From Thiomicrorhabdus sp041583835 (GTDB taxonomy: Bacteria; Pseudomonadota; Gammaproteobacteria; Thiomicrospirales; Thiomicrospiraceae): 64,000 nucleotides of DNA. How positions within the stretch are numbered: the stretch's first letter is position 1; each line of letters starts with the position of its first letter. The position numbers and the translations under genes were made by a program. The stretch is from positions 176,392 to 240,391 of the forward strand of contig NZ_JBFHFC010000001.1 in NCBI RefSeq assembly GCF_041583835.1, read 5' to 3'. Shown here piece after piece: positions 43,802 to 53,299 of the stretch. Under the pieces are notes generated by a model. It did not search any database. It saw only the letters and a program-made list of their open reading frames with translations, and was not told the DNA's origin.

Positions 43802-44482
43802 TCAACTTAAAATGCCCCGTTCCCACAGAAGATTTTCCGCTTCACGACATACCTGCTCAATGTCCATATCACTGGTATCAATGATAATTGCATCATCCGC
43901 AGGCTTTAAAGGCGAAGCCGAACGATTTGAATCCCGCTCGTCTCTTTCTTTAATGTCTTGAGTTATTTGATTAATGTTAGCACTAACTCCTTGGTTTTTC
44001 AACTGTTTAACACGTCTTTCTGCTCTTACTTCGGCAGAAGCCGTCAAAAACAGTTTTACCGCCGCATCGGGGAAAACCACCGTCCCCATATCACGCCCGT
44101 CCGCAACCAATCCCGGCTCCTGTGCAAAATCCTGTTGACGCGCCAACAGTGCCGAACGAACTTCAGGAATCGAAGCCACTTTAGAAGCCACCGCAGCGAC
44201 CTCCTCCGTACGCACTTTTGAAGTCACATCCTCACCTTCAAAAAGAATACTGGTCGCGACAAACTCCACCGGCAATTTTTCCGCCATTGCCTGCAACGCA
44301 ACCACATCATCCAATTCAAGGCCGTGCTTTACTACACCATAGGCCAACGCACGGTAAATTGCACCGCTATCCAGCAGATGAAAACGGGTTTTACAGGTTA
44401 AATACTGAGCCAGAGTGCCTTTTCCTACCCCGCTTGGCCCGTCAATCGTAATAACCGGAATCGATTGTTGCTGAACTGTCAT
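43802..44482 (-). CDS. cmk: Cytidylate kinase
   Basis: 226 residues. Phosphorylates CMP/dCMP. Walker A IDGPSGVGKGTLAQ near 13-26, VADGRDMGTVVFPDA near 127-141, and KERDERDSNRSASPL near 183. Its ATG directly follows the aroA stop (TAAATG), so translation is coupled. Confidence 0.95.
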   Translation of the reverse strand: MTVQQQSIPVITIDGPSGVGKGTLAQYLTCKTRFHLLDSGAIYRALAYGVVKHGLELDDVVALQAMAEKLPVEFVATSILFEGEDVTSKVRTEEVAAVASKVASIPEVRSALLARQQDFAQEPGLVADGRDMGTVVFPDAAVKLFLTASAEVRAERRVKQLKNQGVSANINQITQDIKERDERDSNRSASPLKPADDAIIIDTSDMDIEQVCREAENLLWERGILS

Positions 44483-45823
44483 TTAGTTTTCCTCAACCGC
44501 TTTAACCTGCATACCAACCTGATTAATTAAATCGAGGAACGTCGGAAAAGAGGTATTTACATTGGCACAATCGTCGATCACGATTTCGGATACCGCATTC
44601 AAACCGGCCACCGTCATCGCCATCGAAATACGGTGATCGTGGTGACTTTGAATTTCACCGTTTTGAACTATTTGCTGACCGCCGTTAATGACCATACCGT
44701 CCGGGGTCGGCTGGGCATCGATACCCACGGTATGCAACGCATCCGCCATAACCTGAATACGATCGGACTCTTTAACCCTCAGCTCTTCCGCACCGGTTAA
44801 AACAGTCTGCCCTTCCGCACTCGCCGCAGCGACAAACAATACAGGGAACTCGTCGATCGCCAAAGGCACCAATGCTTCCGGAATTTCGATCCCTTTTAAA
44901 GGAGCATATTTTATGTGTACATCCGCAACCGGCTCACCACCGACTTCATGCGGATTTTCCAAAGTAATATCGGCACCCATCAATTTAAGAATTTCAATGA
45001 CACCGGTACGCGTCGGATTCATTCCGACGTGCTCGATCACCAAATCAGAGCCTTTTGAAACCGCTGCAGCAACCATAAAAAACGCCGCCGAAGAGATGTC
45101 GGAAGGCACATCGATATGACGCGCCTTTAAGCTTCCCCCGCCTTGCAGACATGCTTTTGTGCGGTTCTCGTCTAATTTCGTAGAAACCACTTCATACCCA
45201 AACCCGTTTAACATACGTTCGGTATGATCGCGAGTCGGAGCAGGCTCTTCCGCGCACGTTTCACCTTCCGCATACAGACCTGCCAGCAATACACATGACT
45301 TAACCTGCGCACTCGCCATCGGCAAAACATAATCGATCGCTTTTAAAGTCTGGCCGTGACCGAATATTTTCATTGGCAGAGTCCCGCCTTCGGCGGTTTC
45401 GATTTTAGCCCCCATCTCGGCCAACGGATCCGTCACGCGCTTCATCGGACGCTTGGATAAAGAAGCATCGCCAATTAATTCACAATCAAAATCCTGTCCG
45501 GCAAGAATACCGGCCAACAAACGTGTAGAGGTCCCGGAGTTCCCCATATCCATCGGTTTTTCAGGCTTTTTCAAACCACGCAAACCAACTCCGTGAATAG
45601 TCACATTGCCGTTATCTGGGCCTTCGATCTGAACCCCCATATCCTTAAATGCCTGTAAGGTTGCCAGTGCATCCGCGCCCTCCAAAAAGCCGGTCACAGT
45701 CGTGACGCCTTCCGCGATAGCGCCCAGCATAATACTACGATGGGAAATCGACTTATCTCCCGGCACACGAATGCGGCCTTGAATGCGGCCTCCAGGTTGA
45801 ACGATGAATTTTACGTTTGCCAT
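44483..45823 (-). CDS. aroA: EPSP synthase, class II type
   Basis: 446 residues. Joins shikimate-3-phosphate and PEP. All four class II motifs are seen: GDKS in RVPGDKSISHRS (near 19-30), SAQVK in MASAQVKSCVL (near 170), RDHTE in TRDHTERML (near 200) and NPTR in GMNPTRTG (near 268). GNSGTSTRLL near 92 replaces the GNAGTA of the E. coli enzyme. Class II enzymes are naturally less sensitive to glyphosate (known property). In Pseudomonas the same position holds a TyrA-AroA fusion; here the two are separate genes. Confidence 0.95.
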   Translation of the reverse strand: MANVKFIVQPGGRIQGRIRVPGDKSISHRSIMLGAIAEGVTTVTGFLEGADALATLQAFKDMGVQIEGPDNGNVTIHGVGLRGLKKPEKPMDMGNSGTSTRLLAGILAGQDFDCELIGDASLSKRPMKRVTDPLAEMGAKIETAEGGTLPMKIFGHGQTLKAIDYVLPMASAQVKSCVLLAGLYAEGETCAEEPAPTRDHTERMLNGFGYEVVSTKLDENRTKACLQGGGSLKARHIDVPSDISSAAFFMVAAAVSKGSDLVIEHVGMNPTRTGVIEILKLMGADITLENPHEVGGEPVADVHIKYAPLKGIEIPEALVPLAIDEFPVLFVAAASAEGQTVLTGAEELRVKESDRIQVMADALHTVGIDAQPTPDGMVINGGQQIVQNGEIQSHHDHRISMAMTVAGLNAVSEIVIDDCANVNTSFPTFLDLINQVGMQVKAVEEN

Positions 45824-45862
45824 AAGCTTTTCTTTTTTCTTTAATAATTAAAACTGTTTAGA

Positions 45863-46735
45863 TTATCTATCTTTATTCACAATATGGAGGTCGCGAGCTT
45901 GTTTAGCTTCATTAAATAAGTGATACAAACCATCTGCATCCTTACCCTCGACCAGATGAATCAACTCGGTCAGTGCCTGCTGGTAATGCTTTAACCACTT
46001 AGCGATTGCTTCGGAATTATTCACCGCGATATCTCGCCACATAACCGGATCGCTTGAAGCGATACGGGTAAAATCCCTGAAACCGCCTGCCGTATATTGA
46101 AAAACATTGCCCAGCTCCGGATGCTCATTCAACAACTCCACCAGACTAAAAGCCAACAAGTGCGGAAGATGACTGGTTGCCGCCAAAACTTCATCGTGAT
46201 AATCCGGCGCCATGTTGACCACATTCGCCCCCAATGCCCGCCACAAATCACCGACAATCTGAACGGCCTCGTCAGCGGTCTCGTCGGTCGGCGTTAAAAT
46301 CACTCTATGATCCACAAACAAGTCAGCCGTAGCGGCGGTGACGCCACTTTTTTCTTTACCGGCGATAGGATGACCGGCGACAAAATTAACAGGCAACTCG
46401 CCAAACACTTCACGAACCGCGTCAATCACACTCATTTTAGAGCTGCCAACATCGGAGATAATCGCTGACTGTTTCAGGTATGGACGCATCGATTCCAATA
46501 CAGGCGCCATTGCCCCTAAAGGCACGCCTAACATGACCAGATCACTGTCGCCGACTGCTTCCGATATATCGGTCGAATAGCTGTCGATCACGCCCAATTC
46601 GACGGCCAATTTCAAATTATCTTCATTATGTCCGAAACCGACAACCTGACCGACCAAGCCAGCCTGCTTCACCCCTTTGGCAAACGAACCGCCAATCAAT
46701 CCGACTCCGACAACCGTTATTTTATTTAATTTCAT
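45863..46735 (-). CDS. tyrA: Prephenate dehydrogenase
   Basis: 290 residues. Oxidative decarboxylation of prephenate (or arogenate) in tyrosine synthesis. NAD motif VVGVGLIGGSFAKGV (residues 9-23), catalytic histidine in FVAGHPIAGKEKSG near 117, and ATSHLPHLLAFSLV near 188. Monofunctional: no chorismate mutase domain and no AroA fusion. Gap of 39 bases to aroA and 16 to hisC. Confidence 0.94.
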   Translation of the reverse strand: MKLNKITVVGVGLIGGSFAKGVKQAGLVGQVVGFGHNEDNLKLAVELGVIDSYSTDISEAVGDSDLVMLGVPLGAMAPVLESMRPYLKQSAIISDVGSSKMSVIDAVREVFGELPVNFVAGHPIAGKEKSGVTAATADLFVDHRVILTPTDETADEAVQIVGDLWRALGANVVNMAPDYHDEVLAATSHLPHLLAFSLVELLNEHPELGNVFQYTAGGFRDFTRIASSDPVMWRDIAVNNSEAIAKWLKHYQQALTELIHLVEGKDADGLYHLFNEAKQARDLHIVNKDR

Positions 46736-46751
46736 TTAATTCTTTCGTCGC

Positions 46752-47876
46752 TTAAGCTACGTTCAATTCATTCAAAATAGTTTTCAAAGCATCAATAAAA
46801 TGCTGATTTTCTTCATGCGTTCCAATTGAAATACGCAAAGTTTTGCTCATGCCGTAATTCGCCAATGGACGAACAATCACACCCTGTTGCAACAAAGCCT
46901 GATCAACTTGTTTGGCCTGATCGCCAAAATGCGCGCAAACAAAGTTACCACTGGATGGAATCCATTCAACACCAAGTTCCGTTAAAGCATCGCATATCTG
47001 CTTCATCCCGTTTCGATTGACGTCGACACTCCGGCGTACAAAATCTTGATCCTTAATGGCCTCAATCGCAGCGATTTGAGCATAATGGTTAACATTAAAT
47101 GCTTCTCTTAACTGGTTGATATACTGAATTATCTCGACACAACCAACCATATATCCGATACGTAGAGACGCCAATCCGTACGCTTTTGAGAATGTCCTTG
47201 AAACCAATAAATTCGGATAACGCTCGATATAATCCATACCGTTCGGATAACCGTCAAACTCGCAAAATTCCAAGTAAGCCTCATCCAAAACAACCACTAC
47301 ACGCTCAGGCACTCGAGAGATAAATTCCTCCCACTCCTGCTTGCCAAATACCGTTCCCGTCGGATTATTCGGATTCGCGATAAAAATCATCTTAGTTTTA
47401 TCCGTCACGGCTTCAAGCATCGCCTGCAAATCATGCCCCCAGTTTTTCGCGGGCACTTCGACACCGGTTGCACCGACAATCTGAGCCGAAATCGGATAAA
47501 CCGCAAACCCGTACTGGGAATAAATGACTTCGTCACCCGGACCGGCGAAGACACGAGCAGCCAATTCCAATAATTCGTTCGATCCGTTACCGATCGCAAG
47601 CTGATTACTACCGACCGAAAGAAAACCCGCCAACTCCTGCTTTAAACGGTAGGCACTACCATCGGGATAACGTGCGATCTCGCTCAAACCTGCCTGCAAG
47701 GCGGCTAACACTTTAGGACTGGCACCCAACGGATTCTCGTTGGACGCCAACTTAGTCACCTTGGTTAACCCAAGCTCTCTTTGCAATTCTTCCACAGGCT
47801 TGCCCGGGATATAGGGATGAATCCCTAAAATCTGAGGCTGAACGACATCGCAAAACTGACTAGAAGCGTTTTTCAT
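46752..47876 (-). CDS. hisC: Histidinol-phosphate/aromatic aminotransferase
   Basis: 374 residues, class I/II PLP aminotransferase. PLP lysine in SRTFSKAYGLASLRIGY near 221; KLASNENPLGASP near 42; NPNNPTGTVF near 170. Position between tyrA and pheA suggests an aromatic transaminase role beside, or instead of, the histidine pathway (as with HisHb of Pseudomonas). No other his genes are nearby. Confidence 0.93.
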   Translation of the reverse strand: MKNASSQFCDVVQPQILGIHPYIPGKPVEELQRELGLTKVTKLASNENPLGASPKVLAALQAGLSEIARYPDGSAYRLKQELAGFLSVGSNQLAIGNGSNELLELAARVFAGPGDEVIYSQYGFAVYPISAQIVGATGVEVPAKNWGHDLQAMLEAVTDKTKMIFIANPNNPTGTVFGKQEWEEFISRVPERVVVVLDEAYLEFCEFDGYPNGMDYIERYPNLLVSRTFSKAYGLASLRIGYMVGCVEIIQYINQLREAFNVNHYAQIAAIEAIKDQDFVRRSVDVNRNGMKQICDALTELGVEWIPSSGNFVCAHFGDQAKQVDQALLQQGVIVRPLANYGMSKTLRISIGTHEENQHFIDALKTILNELNVA

Positions 47877-47945
47877 ATATTAAATTCTCGATAAGAGTTT
47901 ATTGACTAACGGGTAGGCATCAATATGATTCGGGCGCATTGATCG

Positions 47946-47975
47946 CATTTATTTATATTGCATTTATTTATATTG
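47946..47975. repeat. Tandem 15-base duplication
   Basis: CATTTATTTATATTG occurs twice head to tail in the 127-base gap between pheA and hisC. Confidence 0.9.
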
Positions 47976-48003
47976 GGCCGTATCTGATTCAAGCAATCCC
48001 TCT

Positions 48004-49110
48004 TCAAGCTTCAAACGGGGAAACCGGATAGGAACCCAACAGTTTAAAGAAAGAAGATTTCGCTTTCACTTCTTCCAACGCTTGACCCACGTTTTCGTCT
48101 GCCTGATGACCCAAAATATCGATAAAGAACAGATAATCCCATTTTTTATCGGTCGATAGACGGGAAATGATACGTGTCATGCTGATATTGCGATCGGCAA
48201 AACAAGCTAATAATTCCAACAGAGCACCGGATTTATTCGGAATGGAAACAATCATTGCCGTTTTGTCCTGACCGCTCGGCTGAGTACTTTCACGGCCGAC
48301 CACCCAAAACTTTGTAGTATTGTCGCGACGGTCCTCAATATGCGATTCCAGTATTTTCAGGCCATACAGCTGCGCCGCCTGTTCGGAAGCGATCGCCGCC
48401 AAGGTATCGTCTTCCTGCGCCATTTTTGCGGCCAATGCATTCGAATCCACCGCTTCCAACTCCGCCCACGGCATATTGTTTTTCAACCAGTGCTCGCACT
48501 GCCCCAAAGCCTGACTATGCGCTACAACCTTGCGCACCTTCTCAATATCGCCACCTTTAGACAAAAGGCAGTGATGGATGGCTAAATCCACCTCGCCGGA
48601 AATCGTCAATCCGGTATGAATCATCTCGTTTTCGGTATTTTTGACCACGCCTTCAGACGAGTTTTCAACCGGCACGATCCCGTAATTCGCTTCACCCTTC
48701 TCCACCGTAGCAAACACTTCTTCAATGGATGAAACCGCTACGGGGTGTGCCGACGATCCGAACTGTTTAATCACACTCGCATGAGAATAACTGCCTTCCG
48801 GCCCCAAATAAGCGACTGAAATCGGCTGTTCCAAAGCCAGGCAGGCAGACATGATTTCACGAAACAGGCGAGCCATTTCATTATCGGGCAATAGACTGGT
48901 ATTACGCTCTTTTACCGCACGCAACACCTGAGCTTCTCGTTCAGGGCGGTAAAAGATGGTTTCAACCTTCCCGCCCTGAGTCTTGATATCTGCAACTCTC
49001 TGCGCGCAAGCCGCTCTTTGGCCGATCAACTCCTGGATCTGTTGATCGATCAAATCAATCTTATTGCGAATTTCTGTTAGTTGCTGCTGCTCTGTGTTTT
49101 GCTCTGTCAT
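48004..49110 (-). CDS. pheA: Chorismate mutase/prephenate dehydratase (P-protein)
   Basis: 368 residues. AroQ chorismate mutase 1-95 (IRNKIDLIDQQIQELIGQRA), prephenate dehydratase about 97-275 (VAYLGPEGSYSHASVIKQFG; NYGIVPVENSSEGVV; CEHWL; ESHIEDRRDNTTKFWVVG), and C-terminal ACT domain about 283-360 with IPNKSGALLELLACF for phenylalanine feedback. Starts 35 bases after serC. All domains complete. Confidence 0.96.
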   Translation of the reverse strand: MTEQNTEQQQLTEIRNKIDLIDQQIQELIGQRAACAQRVADIKTQGGKVETIFYRPEREAQVLRAVKERNTSLLPDNEMARLFREIMSACLALEQPISVAYLGPEGSYSHASVIKQFGSSAHPVAVSSIEEVFATVEKGEANYGIVPVENSSEGVVKNTENEMIHTGLTISGEVDLAIHHCLLSKGGDIEKVRKVVAHSQALGQCEHWLKNNMPWAELEAVDSNALAAKMAQEDDTLAAIASEQAAQLYGLKILESHIEDRRDNTTKFWVVGRESTQPSGQDKTAMIVSIPNKSGALLELLACFADRNISMTRIISRLSTDKKWDYLFFIDILGHQADENVGQALEEVKAKSSFFKLLGSYPVSPFEA

Positions 49111-49145
49111 ATTGCCTGACCCGGTCCCACTCTTTATTTTTAAAA

Positions 49146-50240
49146 TTAAGCGTTTTCAGCTGCGAATTTACGCATGAATTCGATCAATGCATCCACACCC
49201 GATTCAGGCATCGCATTATAAATACTGGCACGCATACCGCCAAATGCCTTGTGCCCTTTCAAACTCAGCAAACCGGCCGCCTTTGACTCTTCCAGGAATT
49301 TTGCATCCAAAGACGAATCTTTCAAGCTGAACGTTACATTCATCCAGGAACGGTTGTGCGGAACAATGCAGTTGTGATAAAAATCCGCTGAATCAATATA
49401 GTCATACAATTTTTGTGCTTTCGATTGATTGACCTTGGCAATTTCGGAAACACCACCAACCTCTTTGATCCATGCAAACACCAGACCGGCCAAATACCAA
49501 GCGAAAGTCGCCGGCGTATTGAACATAGACTCGTTATCCGCATAAGTCTGCCAGTTAAGAAGGGTTGGCGTCATGTCACGCGCTTGCCCCACCAGGTCTT
49601 CACGGACGATAACAATCGCCAGCCCGGCCGGACCGATATTCTTCTGCGCACCCGCGTAGATCATACCGTACTTACTGACGTCGATCTCGCGGCACATGAT
49701 ATTGGACGACATGTCGGCGATGACCGGCTTGCCTTGAGCAAATACGAACTCAAGATCGTCTTCTTGAAATTCAAGACCGGTAATGGTTTCGTTCGCACAC
49801 AAATGAATGTACTTGGCGTCCGGACTGAACTTCCATTCCGAACGATCCGGAATCGCGGTCGGGTTGTCTCCGCCGCCATCTGCCACGACATTAACGTTCA
49901 CGTAACGGCTTGCTTCTTTAATCGCTTTGGTAGACCAAACACCGGTATTGATGTAATCGACCGTATCGCCTTCCTCGGTTAAATTCAAAGGAATCGCTGC
50001 AAACTGTAACGATGCGCCGCCATGAATGAACAACACCTTATAATTATCCGGAATCGCCATAACTTCACGTAAGTCGGCTTCCATTTGCTGAGCTACCTGC
50101 ATGTACTCTTTGCTGCGGTGACTCATTTCCATCACCGACATTCCGGTCTGATTCCAGTTCAAAAACTCACCGGCGGCTTTCGTCATTACCGCTTCAGGCA
50201 ACATAGCCGGTCCGGCACTAAAATTATAGGCACGTGTCAT
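49146..50240 (-). CDS. serC: Phosphoserine aminotransferase
   Basis: 364 residues. Transaminates 3-phosphohydroxypyruvate (serine) and the pyridoxal pathway analogue. RAYNFSAGPAMLPEAV at the start, HRSKEY near 42, the PLP lysine in YAGAQKNIGPAGLAIV near 200, and PHNRSWMNVTF near 299. Follows gyrA after a terminator. Confidence 0.96.
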   Translation of the reverse strand: MTRAYNFSAGPAMLPEAVMTKAAGEFLNWNQTGMSVMEMSHRSKEYMQVAQQMEADLREVMAIPDNYKVLFIHGGASLQFAAIPLNLTEEGDTVDYINTGVWSTKAIKEASRYVNVNVVADGGGDNPTAIPDRSEWKFSPDAKYIHLCANETITGLEFQEDDLEFVFAQGKPVIADMSSNIMCREIDVSKYGMIYAGAQKNIGPAGLAIVIVREDLVGQARDMTPTLLNWQTYADNESMFNTPATFAWYLAGLVFAWIKEVGGVSEIAKVNQSKAQKLYDYIDSADFYHNCIVPHNRSWMNVTFSLKDSSLDAKFLEESKAAGLLSLKGHKAFGGMRASIYNAMPESGVDALIEFMRKFAAENA

Positions 50241-50257
50241 TCTATTTTTTTCCTAGG

Positions 50258-50294
50258 TAACAAAAACAGGGCGACTCCACAAATGGAGTCGCCC
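50258..50294 (-). terminator. Terminator between gyrA and serC
   Basis: GGGCGACTCCA/TGGAGTCGCCC, perfect 11-base stem with a 4-base loop, followed on the minus strand by TGTTTTTG. Reading past it is needed for gyrA-serC cotranscription. Confidence 0.85.
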
Positions 50295-50321
50295 TATCTT
50301 AATCAAAATTAAATGGATAGA

Positions 50322-52961
50322 TCAGGACTCTCCCGGTTCATCCGCCTGTTCGTCTACAACCGGAGTTTCGGTAACGGATTCCTCGGCAGAAGAATTAACT
50401 TCGCCCTCGACACCTTCCATCTCCAGTTCGTCCTCTTCTTCGAGGTCGACAACAGCCAAACCGACAACCTGCTCGCCCTTACCGACATTAATCAGCTTCA
50501 CACCCTGAGTGTTACGACCGACAACCGAAACCTCAGCAACACGGGTTCTTACCAACGTTCCCTTATTGGTGATCAAGACCATCTCTTGATCCGGCGTAAC
50601 CGAAACGGCAGAAACGACGTCACCATTACGTTCGGTGGTCTTAATCGAGATAACACCTTGTCCACCACGGTTAATGGTCGAATAATCATCCACCGGCGTA
50701 CACTTACCGAATCCGTTGGCGGTTGCCGTCAGAATCAGTGAATCGGGTTTAGCGATCTGCATACTGATAACATGAGCACCTTCCGGCAACTTCATACCGC
50801 GAACACCACGGGCAGTACGACCCATCACACGAACATCGTTCTCTTTAAAACGAATCGCCTTACCGATATTACTGAACAACATGACTTCCTGCTCACCGTC
50901 GGTTAAGGCGGTACCGACCAACTCGTCGTCATCCAACAAGTCTACGGCGATAATACCGTTAGCACGCGGACGAGAGAAATCTTTAAGTGCGACACGCTTA
51001 ACGACCGAATTACGCGTCGCCATAAACACCACACGCTCATCGTCAAACTCATCTACCGGCAATACCGAAGTAATGTGTTCACCCTCTTCCAACGGCAAAA
51101 CATTCACGATCGGCTTACCGCGACTTCCTCGGCTCGCCAAAGGCAACTGCCAGGTCTTTTGCCAGTACAACTTACCGCGGTTCGAGAAGCACAACAACAT
51201 ATCGTGCGTACTTGCCACGAATAGCTGACCTACTTCATCTTCTTCTTTCATCGCCGTTGCAGACTTACCGCGCCCGCCGCGTTTTTGCGCTCGATAATCA
51301 CTTAACGGCTGCGTTTTAATATAACCGTCTTGCGACAAAGTCACGATTCGGTCTTCGACCGCGATCAGATCTTCCGCATCCAAATCTTGGTAACTGAAAT
51401 CGATTTCGGTACGACGCCCGTCACCGAACGACTCGATTACTTCCAACAATTCTTCTTTGATTACTTCGGTCAAACGATCCGGATTTCTAAGAATTTCCAA
51501 GAACTCGGCAATCTTCTCGATCAAGCCTTTGTACTCTTCAACAATCTTATCTTGCTCCAACCCGGTCAAACGGTGCAGACGCATTTCCAAAATCGCTTGC
51601 GCTTGTGCAGGAGACAACTTATAAGCGTCGCCGTCCGCACCAAAACCTTCCGGCAAATCTTCCGGACGGATGTCGCTCATATCGACACGTTCCAGAAAGT
51701 CGATGACATTCCCGACCGGCCAGGCTTTCTCAAGCATGCGTTCTTTAGCGACCGCAGGGCTTGGAGACGCCTTGATCAATTCGATCATTTCGTCGATATT
51801 ATTCAACGCGATCGTCAAACCTTCCAAGATGTGTGCTTTTTCTCGAGCCTTACGCAATTCAAAAATCGTACGTCGAGTCACTACTTCGCGGCGATGCTTA
51901 ACAAACGCCTCAATAACCTGCTTAAGATTCAATAACTTAGGCTGACCATCAATCAAGGCAACCATGTTAATACCAAATACCGTCTGCATAGACGTTTGCT
52001 TGTACAGGTTGTTAATAATGACTTCTGGTACTTCACCGCGTCGTAACTCGATAACGATACGCATACCGTCTTTATCCGACTCGTCACGCAGCGCAGTAAT
52101 ACCTTCAATCTTCTTCTCTTTAACCAGTTCAGCAATACGCTCGATTAAGCGTGCCTTGTTTACCTGGTAAGGAATTTCATGAACGACAATCTGACTCTTA
52201 CCATTTTTGTCGGTTTCGACACTGGTTTTAGCACGAATCTGAACTCGGCCTCGACCGGTTTCGTAAGCTTCGCGAATCCCTTTAGTACCATTGATAATAC
52301 CGTAAGTCGGGAAATCCGGCCCCGGCAGATGCTCCATCAATCCGGCGATATCGATATCGGGATCTTCAATATAAGCCAAACACGCATTAACGGTTTCGTT
52401 CAAGTTATGCGGAGGAATATTGGTCGCCATCCCCACCGCGATACCGGAAGAACCATTGACCAACAAATTAGGGATACGGGTAGGAAGTACGACCGGCTCC
52501 GACTCGGAACCGTCATAGTTTTCAGCAAAATTAACGGTTTCTTTATCAAGATCGGCCAACAAATGATGGGCGATTTTCGACATACGAATCTCGGTATATC
52601 GCATCGCGGCAGGCGAGTCGCCGTCGACCGAACCGAAGTTACCTTGCCCGTCAACCAACATATAACGCAACGAGAAAGGCTGCGCCATACGAACAATCGT
52701 GTCATATACTGCGGTATCCCCATGGGGATGATATTTACCGATTACATCACCGACAATACGTGCCGACTTCTTATAAGGCTTGTTGTAATCGTTACTCAAT
52801 TCATTCATTGCGTATAGAACGCGACGGTGAACCGGTTTCAAACCATCTCTTACATCGGGAAGCGCTCGCCCTACAATAACGCTCATGGCGTAGCTCAGGT
52901 AGGACTGCTCCATTTCATCTTCGAGCGAAATGGGTATAATTTCACGTGCAAATTCAGACAT
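50322..52961 (-). CDS. gyrA: DNA gyrase subunit A
   Basis: 879 residues from the ATG at 52961. Breakage-reunion domain with catalytic tyrosine in AAMRYTEIRMS near residue 122. The quinolone-determining region reads KYHPHGDTAVYDTIVRM, so the position equal to E. coli Ser83 is Thr, as in wild-type Pseudomonas. Six GyrA beta-pinwheel repeats from about 510; the GyrA box reads QKRGGRGKSA near 560. Acidic C-terminal tail from about 835. ATTATA complement at 53001-53006 is a -10 candidate. Confidence 0.97.
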   Translation of the reverse strand: MSEFAREIIPISLEDEMEQSYLSYAMSVIVGRALPDVRDGLKPVHRRVLYAMNELSNDYNKPYKKSARIVGDVIGKYHPHGDTAVYDTIVRMAQPFSLRYMLVDGQGNFGSVDGDSPAAMRYTEIRMSKIAHHLLADLDKETVNFAENYDGSESEPVVLPTRIPNLLVNGSSGIAVGMATNIPPHNLNETVNACLAYIEDPDIDIAGLMEHLPGPDFPTYGIINGTKGIREAYETGRGRVQIRAKTSVETDKNGKSQIVVHEIPYQVNKARLIERIAELVKEKKIEGITALRDESDKDGMRIVIELRRGEVPEVIINNLYKQTSMQTVFGINMVALIDGQPKLLNLKQVIEAFVKHRREVVTRRTIFELRKAREKAHILEGLTIALNNIDEMIELIKASPSPAVAKERMLEKAWPVGNVIDFLERVDMSDIRPEDLPEGFGADGDAYKLSPAQAQAILEMRLHRLTGLEQDKIVEEYKGLIEKIAEFLEILRNPDRLTEVIKEELLEVIESFGDGRRTEIDFSYQDLDAEDLIAVEDRIVTLSQDGYIKTQPLSDYRAQKRGGRGKSATAMKEEDEVGQLFVASTHDMLLCFSNRGKLYWQKTWQLPLASRGSRGKPIVNVLPLEEGEHITSVLPVDEFDDERVVFMATRNSVVKRVALKDFSRPRANGIIAVDLLDDDELVGTALTDGEQEVMLFSNIGKAIRFKENDVRVMGRTARGVRGMKLPEGAHVISMQIAKPDSLILTATANGFGKCTPVDDYSTINRGGQGVISIKTTERNGDVVSAVSVTPDQEMVLITNKGTLVRTRVAEVSVVGRNTQGVKLINVGKGEQVVGLAVVDLEEEDELEMEGVEGEVNSSAEESVTETPVVDEQADEPGES

Positions 52962-53299
52962 CAATCATCCAATCTATTTGTTAACCAAATTAAAGCCGTC
53001 ATTATACTCAAATTCTTCGCTCAAAGCGACATTAATAGCAAGCATTCAACGCCGTACCATCAACTTTTTGAGGTTATTTAAAGCTCTTATAGCCACCCAA
53101 AGATTACTCAAGAATTTAGACCGACAAAACCCGCTCAAAAAGGTATAATTTTGGACTTATTTTTTCAAAGTTAAAAACAACCGTTTTGTGCCTGTTACCG
53201 GACTCTTTTTTCATCAACATCAAGCTTGGCCTGCAAGCCTGAACAATGAAACCAAGAGAAACACAAACACTTAGCAAAACCGGTTACGAAAGAGAGACT
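52962..53299. other. Divergent gyrA/ubiG intergenic region
   Basis: 338 bases. It carries -10 candidates for both sides: TATAAT complement at 53001-53006 (gyrA) and TATAAT at 53144-53149 (ubiG, with CCGACA 17 bases upstream). The frame runs open from 53246 before ubiG. Otherwise nothing visible. Confidence 0.65.

Noticed and set aside
52179..52817. 212-codon frame opposite gyrA (also 51330-51935)
   Set aside because: Long antisense frames over a conserved gene are a codon-bias effect; products show no family and no start signals.
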